From positions 1 through 22,469 of the forward strand of contig JAJFUH010000153.1 in the NCBI GenBank assembly GCA_021372535.1: 22,469 nt of DNA, read 5' to 3'. The position numbers were made by a program, and so were the translations under genes. Shown here piece by piece: positions 1-8,612 of the stretch. Origin of the DNA: a bacterium (GTDB taxonomy: Bacteria > Latescibacterota > Latescibacteria > Latescibacterales > Latescibacteraceae). The notes beneath the pieces were generated by a model, which was given only the letters and a program-made list of their open reading frames with translations, searched no databases and had not been told where the DNA came from. Every line of letters starts with the position of its first letter. Within the stretch, counting starts at the first letter, position 1.

Positions 1-368
1 TCTTCTCCGCTTCCCGGGCACTTGATGTCGATAATACGCCGCGCTTCCCTGTGCAGAGGCGAAGCATCGATCGTGCCGTTCGTTTCCACGCTGACCAGAT
101 ATCCGAGCTCGATAAGTGTCCGGACAAGCCGGAAGGTATCATGGTGGATGAGCGGTTCTCCGCCGGTGATGCAGACAAACGGGATATCAAACATCGTAAC
201 CTCATGAACGATCTCCTCCAGAGTCATGGCGGTTCCGCCTTCACGGGCATACACGGTATCGCAGTACCGGCAGGAGAGATTACATCCGGTAAGCCTCACA
301 AACACACAAGGAAGTCCCTGAAGGGTCGATTCCCCCTGAATGCTTGAAAATATCTCGGTTACGTTCAT
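1..368 (-). CDS. queE: 7-carboxy-7-deazaguanine synthase QueE, partial (cut by the left edge)
   Basis: The protein is read by reverse-complementing the left edge; its start codon is the ATG at 368-366. About 122 residues are present and the C-terminus lies outside the window. It begins MNVTEIFSSIQGES, the typical QueE opening. It then carries the radical-SAM cysteine motif CNLSCRYC (CxxxCxxC, binding the 4Fe-4S cluster) and the TGGEPL motif that contacts S-adenosylmethionine, followed by ETNG. QueE is a cytoplasmic enzyme that contracts the ring of 6-carboxy-tetrahydropterin to 7-carboxy-7-deazaguanine, a step toward queuosine in tRNA. It lies 60 bp downstream of the rhamnosidase gene on the same strand, so it could be read through from it, but the functions are unrelated. 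The ribosome binding site is weak (GAGATAAG region). Confidence 0.9.
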   Translation of the reverse strand, partial: MNVTEIFSSIQGESTLQGLPCVFVRLTGCNLSCRYCDTVYAREGGTAMTLEEIVHEVTMFDIPFVCITGGEPLIHHDTFRLVRTLIELGYLVSVETNGTIDASPLHREARRIIDIKCPGSGE

Positions 369-428
369 ATCTTATCTTATCTCGCGGTGGTTCTATTGAT
401 TTGCATTTTTCTGCTTTCGTTGATTTCC

Positions 429-3400
429 TCAGTCGTTCGCAACGGACATGATTCTCACCGGGCCGATCAGTCCGGATTTCAGCAGGGGAGAATCTTTTTT
501 ATAAAATCTGTGCGGGGTAAACGTGTACCGGCCGCTGGTTCTCGGCTTGCCTTCAAGCAGCCATGCGGGCCACTTGCCATCTTTGACGCCATCATCGGGT
601 AATCGTTCATCGCCGATAATCCTGTTCGGCCAGAGATTCGCAATTTCAATTTCAAGGCTGTTTCCGGTGCTTTTCAACGCCCCGGTCATATCGACAGTCC
701 ACGGGGCAGTCCAGACGACACCCAGGTCTTTTCCGTTCAGCCGGACCCTTGCCATGTTGTTTACTTCGCCGAGATCGAGAAAGAGTTTCGCATTATCTTT
801 AATAACGCTGTTTTCCGGTAGATCGAACGTTTTACGATAGACCGCAATGCCGGAGTAGTAGCGTATTCCGTCTTCCGGGCGCGCAGTCCAGTCTTCGGGC
901 CTTTCGAATACGACATTTTCCGGGCCTCCCCATTTCGGGTCAAACGAAACATTCCATGGGCCTTCCAAATCCGAGACATATTTCATGTCCGGAAAATTCT
1001 TTCTGACTGCAGGTTGCTGTGAAACGGATTTTTCAGTCCTGTCGAATACGATGAAAAAGCTTTGATGTGGTTCGAAACGCAGCGGAACAGTCGTACGGCC
1101 TTCCTTCCGGGTAAAGTCGGGGAGCGGCCTGGTTTCCGCGGTGAGAGGATCCCATAATTCGATGGAACCCTTGTCGGTGCGGAAAATGCAGTCCGCATCG
1201 ACCGTTCTGTTCTCACGGTTTGCGACAAAATAAATATCCATATCGCCGGTTGTGCGAAGGGTGTACCGTATCGGGCCGGATGTTTCGAAAATTTCGGGAA
1301 CGCCCATCTGTTTCAACAGTGAGGCGGTGGCATCGTACTGCGGATAGAGCTCGCCGGAATCATGGTACGAAAGATTACCGCCCCAGTAGATTACTCCTTT
1401 TCCATAACGGCGCCCGGCGATTGTCTGCGGCGGCGTCATCCCGTCCCAGAGAGCTTCCGCTTTTGAGCGAACCAGGGTATCGCATTCGGGATAATTGACG
1501 AGGCTCGGCGATTTGAGCGGAGGTGACCCCACAACCGTTGCGCCTTCTTTTATCAACGTTTCAATTTTATCCACAAGTTCCGGTGTCATCGTTTCGGTCG
1601 CGGGTAAAACGAGCAGTTCGTACGATGCCCCGCCGGGGAAAACGATTTTGTGACCCTGGACACCCGCTTTCGATATCAGCATGCCGGGCGAGCATCCGTC
1701 GAAATTGTACCCGCGCCGGTCGGGAATTACCTCGTCTTCTGTCAAAGCTGAGGAAGGAGGGAGAAAGACCTGCGGCGCGCCTTCTGGTGTCAGATATAAA
1801 ACATCGGCAACCGTGCGCCCCTGCTGAAGTATGTAAGAACATCGCGAAATATACTTGTGATAGGCAGATGCCATGGGCCACCATGTCTGCCCTCTGTCCC
1901 AGTGAACGCCGTACGGGCCCATCGTCATTCCGGGACTATAGGTGTCGAAGAACGCCTTATGTGCGAATGTGTGATAAAAGAAGTGGTTGACACCGGTACA
2001 GAATGCCCAGTCTCCCTGGTTCTTCATGACGCCGGGATACTGTTTCCATGCCTCGGAATCATCCGCGGTAAACGATTCTGACGCCACGACAGGCAGACCG
2101 TAGACATGCGCGATGGATGTCGCTTCGATGCAGCTGAATGCAGAATTGAAGCCATATCCTTTGCTCCAGAACTCACACATGGGTACATCGGCCAACGCCC
2201 CGAGTTCGAGGTCGGCGCAGGGATTCATATCATAGGGTTCGATGGAGAGCCCGAAGCCATACTGGCGGCCCAGTTCCTTGATCCGCCCGGCATGATTCTC
2301 GATCACCAGTTCCTGCGCTGTGATTCGGACATCCCATAAAAACCGCTCGCTCATTTCAAGGTTACCGACGATGCAACCCGTATACGCAGGTAAAAATGGC
2401 AGGGGATCGTATCCCCGGCGGCGTTTGAATTCATCCCGGAATCCTTCGGTCCAGTTCTGTGCGCCCATTTCCCAGCTGTCCATATGCAGCATGGTCCATC
2501 CAGCCCCGGAATCCGTTTTGTGCTGCCCCACTTTTTCGATAAGTTTCCCGATATACTCGTTGAAATGGGCATCGAATGCCGCTTTATCGAATTTATCGCA
2601 TTCGAATCCGAGTCCGGGATATGGCGCCGGCCTTGTGACAGCGCCGTTGTTGCGCGTTCCGAACCGCATAATCGTCCACTTACCCGGGGGAACGTCCCAC
2701 TCGACCGTTCCATCCGGTTGAAGCCGGTCGGTGAGATCGATGACCGTATCTTTATCGATTGCCGTGCCGGATGGGGTAACAGGATAGTTCGCCGGTGCGG
2801 GCAAATAAGGCTTTACTCCCGGCTGCGAGGTGTATGGAGCGCGGTAGTAAAGTGCTTTTTCGTCGCTGTCGGCTATCTTTTCTTTCCGGGCGGGTGTCGG
2901 AAAGGCCAATACAAACTCATCTTTGTAATACGATTCCCACTGCTGTTTCAACTTTTCGGTAAATGCTTCCTCACCGAAGAACGGACGGCGTGGTTCAGGT
3001 ACGGGAAGCACCGCTTGATATACCTGCGGGCCGGTTACCTCGGTTGAACTCGCGACCATATGCAACATTGACTGTTCCGGTTTTACCCAGGGGCCTCCGC
3101 TGCCGGTCCATCCGGGGCCGACACCCATGGTGATCTCGATTCCCAGGCTTTCGGCCTCGCTTACTGCATGCTTGAACAGTTCCTGCCATTCTTCGCTGAG
3201 AAAATCCACCGTGCCGCGCGGCACTCCGACGTTAACCTCCAGGAAGATAAGACAACCGATTCCGGCTTCCTTCATCGACTTTAAATCGGCGGTCATTGCC
3301 TCCCGTGACAGGTTGCCGTCCATGAAATACCAGTAAACTCCGGGGCGAACCGAATCGGGTGGGTTATTGAAGCCTTCAAGTATCTGCTGCTTCGATGAAT

Positions 3401-3518
3401 GAATTGTTTTTTTATTGCAGGACAACAGGGAACACAGAGAAATGAACAAGATTAATACTAAAATTACGGTAACACTTGTTTGCAGGGATGTTTTTTTCAA
3501 AATTCTGTTTTTTTTCAT
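429..3518 (-). CDS. GH106-type alpha-L-rhamnosidase, lipoprotein
   Basis: This 1029-residue protein matches glycoside hydrolase family 106 by remembered sequence pattern. Residues 1-34 form a lipoprotein signal peptide: basic start, hydrophobic stretch, then lipobox LLSC with C34 as lipidated residue. The catalytic part spans roughly 50-800. It contains GVYWYFMDGNLS (about 60-71), MGVGPGWTGSGGPW, a GFECDK segment near 305, HMDSWEMGAQNWTEGF near 345-360 with E350, SIEPYD with E427, and ASESFTA with E481. These glutamates are candidate catalytic residues; which is acid and which is base cannot be fixed here. The last 170 residues look like the beta-sandwich sugar-binding domain typical of the family (LDLGEVNNMARVRLNGKDLG). 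The family removes terminal L-rhamnose from pectic rhamnogalacturonan and similar glycans. The ATG follows a good SD (AGAGGAA). It is divergent from the pectin-type cluster at 4507-10853 and probably works with it. Confidence 0.85.
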   Translation of the reverse strand: MKKNRILKKTSLQTSVTVILVLILFISLCSLLSCNKKTIHSSKQQILEGFNNPPDSVRPGVYWYFMDGNLSREAMTADLKSMKEAGIGCLIFLEVNVGVPRGTVDFLSEEWQELFKHAVSEAESLGIEITMGVGPGWTGSGGPWVKPEQSMLHMVASSTEVTGPQVYQAVLPVPEPRRPFFGEEAFTEKLKQQWESYYKDEFVLAFPTPARKEKIADSDEKALYYRAPYTSQPGVKPYLPAPANYPVTPSGTAIDKDTVIDLTDRLQPDGTVEWDVPPGKWTIMRFGTRNNGAVTRPAPYPGLGFECDKFDKAAFDAHFNEYIGKLIEKVGQHKTDSGAGWTMLHMDSWEMGAQNWTEGFRDEFKRRRGYDPLPFLPAYTGCIVGNLEMSERFLWDVRITAQELVIENHAGRIKELGRQYGFGLSIEPYDMNPCADLELGALADVPMCEFWSKGYGFNSAFSCIEATSIAHVYGLPVVASESFTADDSEAWKQYPGVMKNQGDWAFCTGVNHFFYHTFAHKAFFDTYSPGMTMGPYGVHWDRGQTWWPMASAYHKYISRCSYILQQGRTVADVLYLTPEGAPQVFLPPSSALTEDEVIPDRRGYNFDGCSPGMLISKAGVQGHKIVFPGGASYELLVLPATETMTPELVDKIETLIKEGATVVGSPPLKSPSLVNYPECDTLVRSKAEALWDGMTPPQTIAGRRYGKGVIYWGGNLSYHDSGELYPQYDATASLLKQMGVPEIFETSGPIRYTLRTTGDMDIYFVANRENRTVDADCIFRTDKGSIELWDPLTAETRPLPDFTRKEGRTTVPLRFEPHQSFFIVFDRTEKSVSQQPAVRKNFPDMKYVSDLEGPWNVSFDPKWGGPENVVFERPEDWTARPEDGIRYYSGIAVYRKTFDLPENSVIKDNAKLFLDLGEVNNMARVRLNGKDLGVVWTAPWTVDMTGALKSTGNSLEIEIANLWPNRIIGDERLPDDGVKDGKWPAWLLEGKPRTSGRYTFTPHRFYKKDSPLLKSGLIGPVRIMSVAND

Positions 3519-3559
3519 TCTTGGTTCCTCTGGAATTTATTCGGTTAATTCAAAAAAGA

Positions 3560-3582
3560 TTTTACCACAAAGACGCAAAGAC
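3560..3582 (+). repeat. Dispersed TTTTACCrCrrrGACrC repeat, copy A
   Basis: It reads TTTTACCACAAAGACGC followed by AAAGAC. Copies B (13131-13154) and C (19074-19104) share the core on the opposite strand. All three are intergenic. Confidence 0.5.
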
Positions 3583-3607
3583 ATAAATAATTATAAGATA
3601 TTATTTA

Positions 3608-3621
3608 TACTATTTATAGTA
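3608..3621. promoter_or_regulatory. Short perfect palindrome upstream of the rhamnosidase gene (possible operator)
   Basis: TACTAT and ATAGTA flank a 2-bp TT spacer, 90 bp upstream of the GH106 start. The setting is very AT-rich, where such palindromes can arise by chance. A regulator site is only an inference. Confidence 0.2.
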
Positions 3622-3836
3622 ATAATTAACCGTTCATATCAGAAAAGATATGGTCCTCTACAATAGTGTCCGGTAAATTTCATTTCAATCTGCATAATAT
3701 ATTGAAAATGCTCTGGTTTTAAATGAATCTCCCCAATTCCCGAAGTAATATCTCTTATTATTAACAACAGCCCCCATCGGCGCTTACACGCCTGTTTCCC
3801 CCGGAGGAGGCAACATAGTGCGGCGCTTGCAGTTAT

Positions 3837-3881
3837 ATCCTGCCCCCTTGTGGGGGGAAGGATGTCACGAAGTGACAGGAT
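3837..3881. repeat. Compact palindromic element (two adjacent hairpins in a closing stem)
   Basis: Three pairings are visible: CCCCC (3843-3847) with GGGGG (within 3852-3857) over a 4-base TTGT loop; TGTCAC (3863-3868) with GTGACA (3872-3877) over GAA; and ATCCTG (3837-3842) with CAGGAT (3876-3881), which could close the whole. The last two compete for two bases. The layout resembles REP-like interspersed palindromes, and it is followed by GGGAGCTTTTTTAAAA. It may also act as a terminator for transcripts entering from the left. Confidence 0.55.
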
Positions 3882-4303
3882 GGGAGCTTTTTTAAAATCT
3901 AACCGGTCAGTTCTCGTCCTCTAATAATTATTTTTTTTATAACAAATTCGCGAAAATTCGTGTTCTAATAAAATTTGCGAACAGGTCAGGAAAATCGAGA
4001 GTACATTATAGTCATTAAAGACATTATTGTTTTGCTGTATGCCGTATCTTTAATGCATTGTCTTTCCTCTCGTAACCGCCCTGAAATCCACACTGAAGTG
4101 AATTGTAATGCATTGATCATAAATAGAATATATATGATTATTGCTGGTGATTTTTAACCCCGTTGAAAAGCTCCACGGTCACAACCGTTTTTCGGAAAAA
4201 GAATGGGTGCTGTCCGCGCGAGCCGAAGGCTCGTGAGTTCACACATTCCTGAAAAACGGGCAGTGAACGGGAAAAAGGCTTTTCACGGGGTGCCCTTTCC
4301 TTG

Positions 4304-4335
4304 GTTACTTTCTTTGGGCACGCAAAGGAAGTAAC
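4304..4335. repeat. Long inverted repeat, hairpin with 13-bp arms
   Basis: The arms GTTACTTTCTTTG (4304-4316) and CAAAGGAAGTAAC (4323-4335) pair with one mismatch around the 6-base loop GGCACG. No T-run follows, so it does not look like a simple terminator. I recognise this kind of sequence as a recurrent intergenic element of many environmental genomes, from memory only. It lies 170 bp before the RpiB-family gene. Confidence 0.6.
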
Positions 4336-4506
4336 ATATAAAAAGTGTTTTAAATGGTAGGTGGTTGCCACTTCATCTTTCCACGCTTGACTGTACAGGT
4401 ATCGTTTCGTATCATGTATTGTTGCCCGGAAAGAGGGCGATTTTAATTGTACGATATGAATATATGCATATGGCAGAAGCAGGTCAACTACCGTCTTGGA
4501 GGATAT

Positions 4507-4953
4507 ATGAAAGTCGCCATCGGCTCGGATCATGCGGGATTCGAAATGAAATCCTGTCTCGTCCTTGAGCTCGGAAATAAAGGAATCGATATAATTGATT
4601 GCGGCACAAATGATACGGCATCAGTCGATTATTCGGATTACGCGGGAAAAGTGTGCGGGCTCGTTACCTCGAAACAGGTTGATTTCGGCATAGTTATATG
4701 CAGTACGGGGATAGGAATTTCCATAGCCGCGAACAAGATTCACGGTATCAGGGCGGCGCTGTGCCACACCGAATTTTCCGCCCGCATGGCCCGTCAGCAC
4801 AACAACGCCAATGTTCTTGCTCTCGGCGGGAGTGTGCTCGGTAAAAATCTTGCCGTCGCGATCGCGGAGGTGTTTCTTTCGGAGCCGTTTTCTCACGGGG
4901 AACGTCACATAAGGCGCATCGATAAAATGATGTCGCTCGAAGATGAAGGCTGA
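4507..4953 (+). CDS. RpiB/LacA/LacB-family sugar isomerase (possible uronate isomerase)
   Basis: This 148-residue protein clearly belongs to the RpiB family, which interconverts aldose and ketose sugars through a cis-enediol intermediate. The start is the ATG at 4507, preceded by GGAGGA; an earlier in-frame ATG at 4447 would add 20 residues absent from the family. Visible landmarks are GSDHAG (D8, H9), the catalytic cysteine C65 in ICSTGIGISIAANK, and H98 in RQHNN. At the site where E. coli RpiB has the phosphate-contacting Arg of GSRVVG, this protein reads GGSVLG, so Ser109 replaces Arg; R133 and R137 are kept. It overlaps by its stop codon the ribosome binding site of the YetA-like gene, so the two are translationally coupled. 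In streptococci a relative, DhuI, isomerises 4-deoxy-5-hexosulose uronate; that role would suit this cluster better than ribose-5-phosphate isomerase, but it is an inference. Confidence 0.9.
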   Translation: MKVAIGSDHAGFEMKSCLVLELGNKGIDIIDCGTNDTASVDYSDYAGKVCGLVTSKQVDFGIVICSTGIGISIAANKIHGIRAALCHTEFSARMARQHNNANVLALGGSVLGKNLAVAIAEVFLSEPFSHGERHIRRIDKMMSLEDEG

Positions 4954-4963
4954 GGCGGCTAAT

Positions 4964-7306
4964 ATGGGATTTTTTGCCCGATTGGGGCGCCTGTATCCTT
5001 ACTGTCTGGCGATAATGGTGGTCGTTTACGGTCAGGTATTCGCCGGTGAAACAACGATACGTATCGAGGAGCCGGCCGGTCTTGCCCGAAAATCATGGCC
5101 GGTCGATCTCGGTTTCCCGTTCTCACGGGGTGAGCTGAAGGATACGGAGACAATCGGAATTTACGCTCCGGATGGCTCGCCTGTCCCGGTGCAGACGAAG
5201 GTGCTGGCAACATGGCCGGATGGGAGCATACGATGGGCGCATGTCCTTTTCATGGCTGACATGAAACCCCAGACGGTCGATACCTGGCGCATGGTCTGGG
5301 GAGGAAAGAAAATCACTGCCGGAGAGGGTGGACATGTGACGGCGCGTATGGAAAAAGGGACTGTCCGGGTCGATACCGGGCCTCTCAGGATTGCCCTGTC
5401 CGGCAAGGGATTCCGCTTGTTCGACAGCATCGAGCTCAACGGGAAAACACTGTCTGCACCTTTCTGTCCCGAAGGATTCAGAATTATAACGGATGATGGG
5501 GCGGTATATGACACCGCGCACGATACATCCGCATCCCTGTCCATCGAGGAAGCGGGACCGCTCCGTGCGATAGTTCGCGCCGAGGGAGTTCACCGCGCTG
5601 AAAACGGAAAGACGCTGTTCGATTACACATGCCGGGTGTATTTTTATGCCGGGAAACCGTGGTGCGAGGTTGAATACGGATTCACGAACCGTGAGCAGCC
5701 CGATTCGGTCGATGTGGTGTCGATCAGCCTCGTTACCACGCTGCCGGGGGAGTCCGGGCGTTTCAGAGGCGCGACATCCGAGTACAAGATCGACAAATTC
5801 TGGGATTTCGATGAGCCGTTCAGCATCTATTCCGGCAGCCATGACTATTTCGGTGTTTTCGGTGGCGCTGTCATGTACCGGAGGGATGGCTCCGAGATTA
5901 CCGGGATGGGGTATGAAAGCGAGGCCCGGTCACGGTGGTGGGTCGATTCCTCGGACGGCAGCCGCGGCCTGACCGTCTCGATCCGTGACATGAGCCAGAA
6001 CTTCCCGAAAAAAATTCGTGCATATCCCGACAGTGTCGTTGTCGATCTGTATCCGGCAGGGGAATCCTCACCCCTTTCGTTTCACCAGGGCTGGAGCAAG
6101 ACTCACACAATGCTCATGTACTTCCACGAGGGAGATGCCCGTAAAGCGGGATCGCGCGAGCTGTGCTTCTCGTGGCAGGCGCCGATGATTCCCTGGAGTC
6201 CCCGTCACATCGAAAGCGGGTGTCTGGGTGATATTTTCCCGTACAGTCCGCAAAAGTATCCGATGATCGAGCGGTCGCTCCGCACGGGTTTTATCGCGTA
6301 TGAAGGCGGCGTCGGCATCGGAATGATCGATTATGGCGATACGAGAGGCTCCGGCAGCGGCGAGCGGGGTAATTTCTGGCAGAACAACGCCTTCGATGTC
6401 CCGTGGGTCTCGTACCTTCTCTTTCTGCGGGACGGCGAGTGCCGGTACTGGACACGCGCCCGATCCTCGGCGCTTCATTCCGCCGATATCGATATTGTTC
6501 ACTTTTCCACGAAAACGCCGGTCGAGATCGGCGGTATCCGCATCCACGGGCCCAATCATGTGCAGTACAATGCCGAGGCCATCATGGGTACGAGTGTCGC
6601 TCCCAACCACGAATGGGTCGAGGGTCTCCTCATGACCTACCATCTCACCGGCGAAAAACGGTATTATGACCTTGCGGTCGGCATGGCGGACCATATTCTC
6701 CGGGCAATCGATGCAGGCTGGATTCTGCCGCCGTACAACGCGAAATGGAACGGCGCACGCAATCTCGGCTGGCCGCTCCTTATCTGTACGGTCATGTATG
6801 ACGAAACAGGCGATAACCGTTATCTGGAAGGCGCCCGCAGGATTGTGAAGGGATTGAAGGAAATCCAGCTCGAAAATGGTTCGTTTCCCATAACCATCGG
6901 GCCCTATGTTGCCGCCGCGCCGCTCCACAACACCATCGTCATGGAAGCGCTCGGACGCTACCATGCGCTTACCGGCGATGGTGAAGCACGGGAAATTCTC
7001 ATGCGGTGCATCGATTCGACGCTCGACGACCTCCGCTTTCCCGATGGCGAATTCATCTATATAACCCATCCGGATTACCGGTCCGGGTATACGAGCATGC
7101 AGTGGGGCGGTTTTCATTACGGCTATCTCTTTACGGGGGACACGAAGTATCTCGATGCTCCGTACCCTCTCATCATGAGCCAGCTTAAAAGCCGTAATTT
7201 CGGGGTTTACGGCGAGGGAGCGCTCTCATATCCGCTTCGCGGCATGCTGTTCTATCTCAATTATGCAGATAAAGCGGGAATTCTCAGGGATATTCCGGAG
7301 TACTGA
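4964..7306 (+). CDS. Secreted PcRGLX/YetA-like protein, putative rhamnogalacturonan exolyase
   Basis: The protein is 780 residues from the chosen ATG at 4964, preceded by GAGG at the right distance and giving a clean signal peptide ending VFA-GE. An alternative ATG at 4943 lies inside the preceding gene and has a poorer ribosome binding site. The order fits the PcRGLX/YetA-like layout: an N-terminal beta domain (about 25-300, with AGKPWCEVEYGF), a central beta region (SFHQGWSKTHTMLMYFHEGD near 365-385), and an alpha-helical barrel from about 520 onward (NHEWVEGLLMTYHLTGEKRYYDLA, DETGDNRYLEGARRI, YHALTGDGEAREIL). PcRGLX founded polysaccharide lyase family PL26, which releases unsaturated galacturonate-rhamnose units from rhamnogalacturonan I. 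Catalytic residues cannot be assigned here. The neighbouring KdgF-like cupin, which handles lyase products, supports a lyase. Confidence 0.65.
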   Translation: MGFFARLGRLYPYCLAIMVVVYGQVFAGETTIRIEEPAGLARKSWPVDLGFPFSRGELKDTETIGIYAPDGSPVPVQTKVLATWPDGSIRWAHVLFMADMKPQTVDTWRMVWGGKKITAGEGGHVTARMEKGTVRVDTGPLRIALSGKGFRLFDSIELNGKTLSAPFCPEGFRIITDDGAVYDTAHDTSASLSIEEAGPLRAIVRAEGVHRAENGKTLFDYTCRVYFYAGKPWCEVEYGFTNREQPDSVDVVSISLVTTLPGESGRFRGATSEYKIDKFWDFDEPFSIYSGSHDYFGVFGGAVMYRRDGSEITGMGYESEARSRWWVDSSDGSRGLTVSIRDMSQNFPKKIRAYPDSVVVDLYPAGESSPLSFHQGWSKTHTMLMYFHEGDARKAGSRELCFSWQAPMIPWSPRHIESGCLGDIFPYSPQKYPMIERSLRTGFIAYEGGVGIGMIDYGDTRGSGSGERGNFWQNNAFDVPWVSYLLFLRDGECRYWTRARSSALHSADIDIVHFSTKTPVEIGGIRIHGPNHVQYNAEAIMGTSVAPNHEWVEGLLMTYHLTGEKRYYDLAVGMADHILRAIDAGWILPPYNAKWNGARNLGWPLLICTVMYDETGDNRYLEGARRIVKGLKEIQLENGSFPITIGPYVAAAPLHNTIVMEALGRYHALTGDGEAREILMRCIDSTLDDLRFPDGEFIYITHPDYRSGYTSMQWGGFHYGYLFTGDTKYLDAPYPLIMSQLKSRNFGVYGEGALSYPLRGMLFYLNYADKAGILRDIPEY

Positions 7307-7307
7307 A

Positions 7308-8516
7308 ATGAAAACACAAACGAAACAATTTTTAATCGTACCCGCCGTTATTACCGTGTTCCTGTTTCTGCACGGAATATGCGACAATGCCTGTGCTCAG
7401 CAGGATACGGAAAAACCGATCGCTTTCGCGAAAAAACTCGACATCGCCATATCGAATCCGCTTGACATGAACCGTCCCGCCGAACCGGTGATTCTGGCGC
7501 TCGATGATGTCCTGAAAAAGGCGCCCGATTTTAACCGCGCTTTTTACCGGGTCAAGCATCCCGCCGGGTTATTCGAGCCGCTCGATATCCCTTCTCAGAC
7601 AGCGGTGCTGCCCGGTAATCCGGGACGCGAGGGAATAGTTTTTCTCGTTGACCTCGGGCCGCGTGAACGCAAAACGGTCGAGCTGTGGTACAATCCATCC
7701 GGTTCTGACACAACGGGTTATCCTGCAAGAACGCAGTCGTTTGCCAGGTGGTACTGGATCGAAAATAATGTTGCATGGGAGAACGAGGTCATTGCATACC
7801 GGTCCTACGGCGGGATCGTGGATTTTTTTGCGAAAACCTATCCCCATCTGCGGCTGCATGATATTCCTCAGGCTTCATACCACCATGAACAGTTCTGGGG
7901 GCTCGACCCGTATCTCGTGGGTGCGAAACCCGGGCTTGGCGGCCTGGTCATGATCAATGGCGCGGTGTCCGATACATTGTATGATGCAAGAGAGAATTCT
8001 CCGCTCACGTTTGTCCATAACGCAACCGGAAAAGGGACGGTATGTACTATGGCGACTGTTGCGGTCCGGCACAACAATGTGAAAAAGTGCGAAGCCTATT
8101 ATGTCCTGTATGCCGGTCGGCATGAAAACGATGTGACGCTCGTTGTTTCATCCGGTTCAGGGGAGCTTCCTGATAACGTGTTCATTGCACCGGGAATGGA
8201 GAAAATCGATGGGGGACGGTTTATAAAGGATGAGAAGAGCGGCTATTTTCTTACGTATGGCATGCCGGTCGGGGAATACGGCACCATTGGGACGGCTTTT
8301 ATCTGGAATCCCGCCGATGCTCGGGGTATAGCCGAAACCGGGGACGGTTATTTTCTGAAACTCAAACCTGATTCCCGCGGCATCGCCCGCTACCGGAGCG
8401 TTGCAGTCTGGTATCGGAACAGCGCCTCGCAGCCTTCATCGTTTGCAGCGCTGGAAGAGTATGTGCGTGGACTTGCCCGTTCTTACAACAATCCGGTTGT
8501 TGTATCCGTCCGGTGA
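7308..8516 (+). CDS. Secreted DUF4861-like protein of unknown function
   Basis: The protein is 402 residues. The ATG at 7308 directly follows the stop of the YetA-like gene (1 bp between), with GGAG at 7297-7300, so the two are co-translated. Residues 1-30 form a Sec signal peptide (MKTQTK, hydrophobic core, ACAQ). The mature part looks all-beta. It contains LVDLGPRERKTVELWYNP, NEVIAYRSYGG, DIPQASYHHEQFWGLDPYLVGAKPGLGG and a C-terminal FIWNPADARG segment. The NEVIAYR region and the paired-glycine stretch after it resemble DUF4861 proteins, which I remember as frequent partners of pectin-degrading enzymes. No catalytic role is established for that family as far as I know. By position it should act on the same polymer, outside the cytoplasm. 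Confidence 0.6.
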   Translation: MKTQTKQFLIVPAVITVFLFLHGICDNACAQQDTEKPIAFAKKLDIAISNPLDMNRPAEPVILALDDVLKKAPDFNRAFYRVKHPAGLFEPLDIPSQTAVLPGNPGREGIVFLVDLGPRERKTVELWYNPSGSDTTGYPARTQSFARWYWIENNVAWENEVIAYRSYGGIVDFFAKTYPHLRLHDIPQASYHHEQFWGLDPYLVGAKPGLGGLVMINGAVSDTLYDARENSPLTFVHNATGKGTVCTMATVAVRHNNVKKCEAYYVLYAGRHENDVTLVVSSGSGELPDNVFIAPGMEKIDGGRFIKDEKSGYFLTYGMPVGEYGTIGTAFIWNPADARGIAETGDGYFLKLKPDSRGIARYRSVAVWYRNSASQPSSFAALEEYVRGLARSYNNPVVVSVR

Positions 8517-8612
8517 ATGTTATTCTATCAAACATGATGTGTAAACTGGAACTTTGTATTTATACGTTAAAATGTAACAACTGTGCTTTTTTTAAACACT
8601 GGGAGGTTTTTC

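Larger units (their letters stand above)
3519..4506. other. 988-bp gene-free divergent intergenic region rich in small repeats
   Basis: No convincing gene lies here; short open frames have no ribosome binding site and no family resemblance. The region separates the divergent GH106 gene and RpiB-family gene, so promoters for both must be here, but I cannot pick one with confidence. It holds a copy of the TTTTACCACAAAGACGC repeat (3560-3582), a 14-bp palindrome TACTATTTATAGTA (3608-3621), a compact multi-hairpin element (3837-3881), an AAATTCGCGAA-type stretch near 3945-3990, and a 13-bp-arm hairpin (4304-4335). Confidence 0.75.

Noticed and set aside
3975-4157. A 60-codon plus-strand open frame in the divergent gap
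   Set aside because: No ribosome binding site and a low-complexity, unrecognisable product.
4138-4533. A 131-codon minus-strand open frame before the isomerase gene
   Set aside because: It runs through the long hairpin and the ribosome binding site of the real gene and has no recognisable domain; it looks like translated repeat DNA.
4943-4963. Upstream ATG as the start of the YetA-like gene
   Set aside because: It gives an acidic-alanine leader before the signal peptide and no good SD, whereas the ATG at 4964 has both GAGG and a clean signal peptide.
6068-7117. A 349-codon minus-strand open frame
   Set aside because: It is the antisense shadow of the YetA-like gene in GC-rich codon context, with no homology I can recognise.
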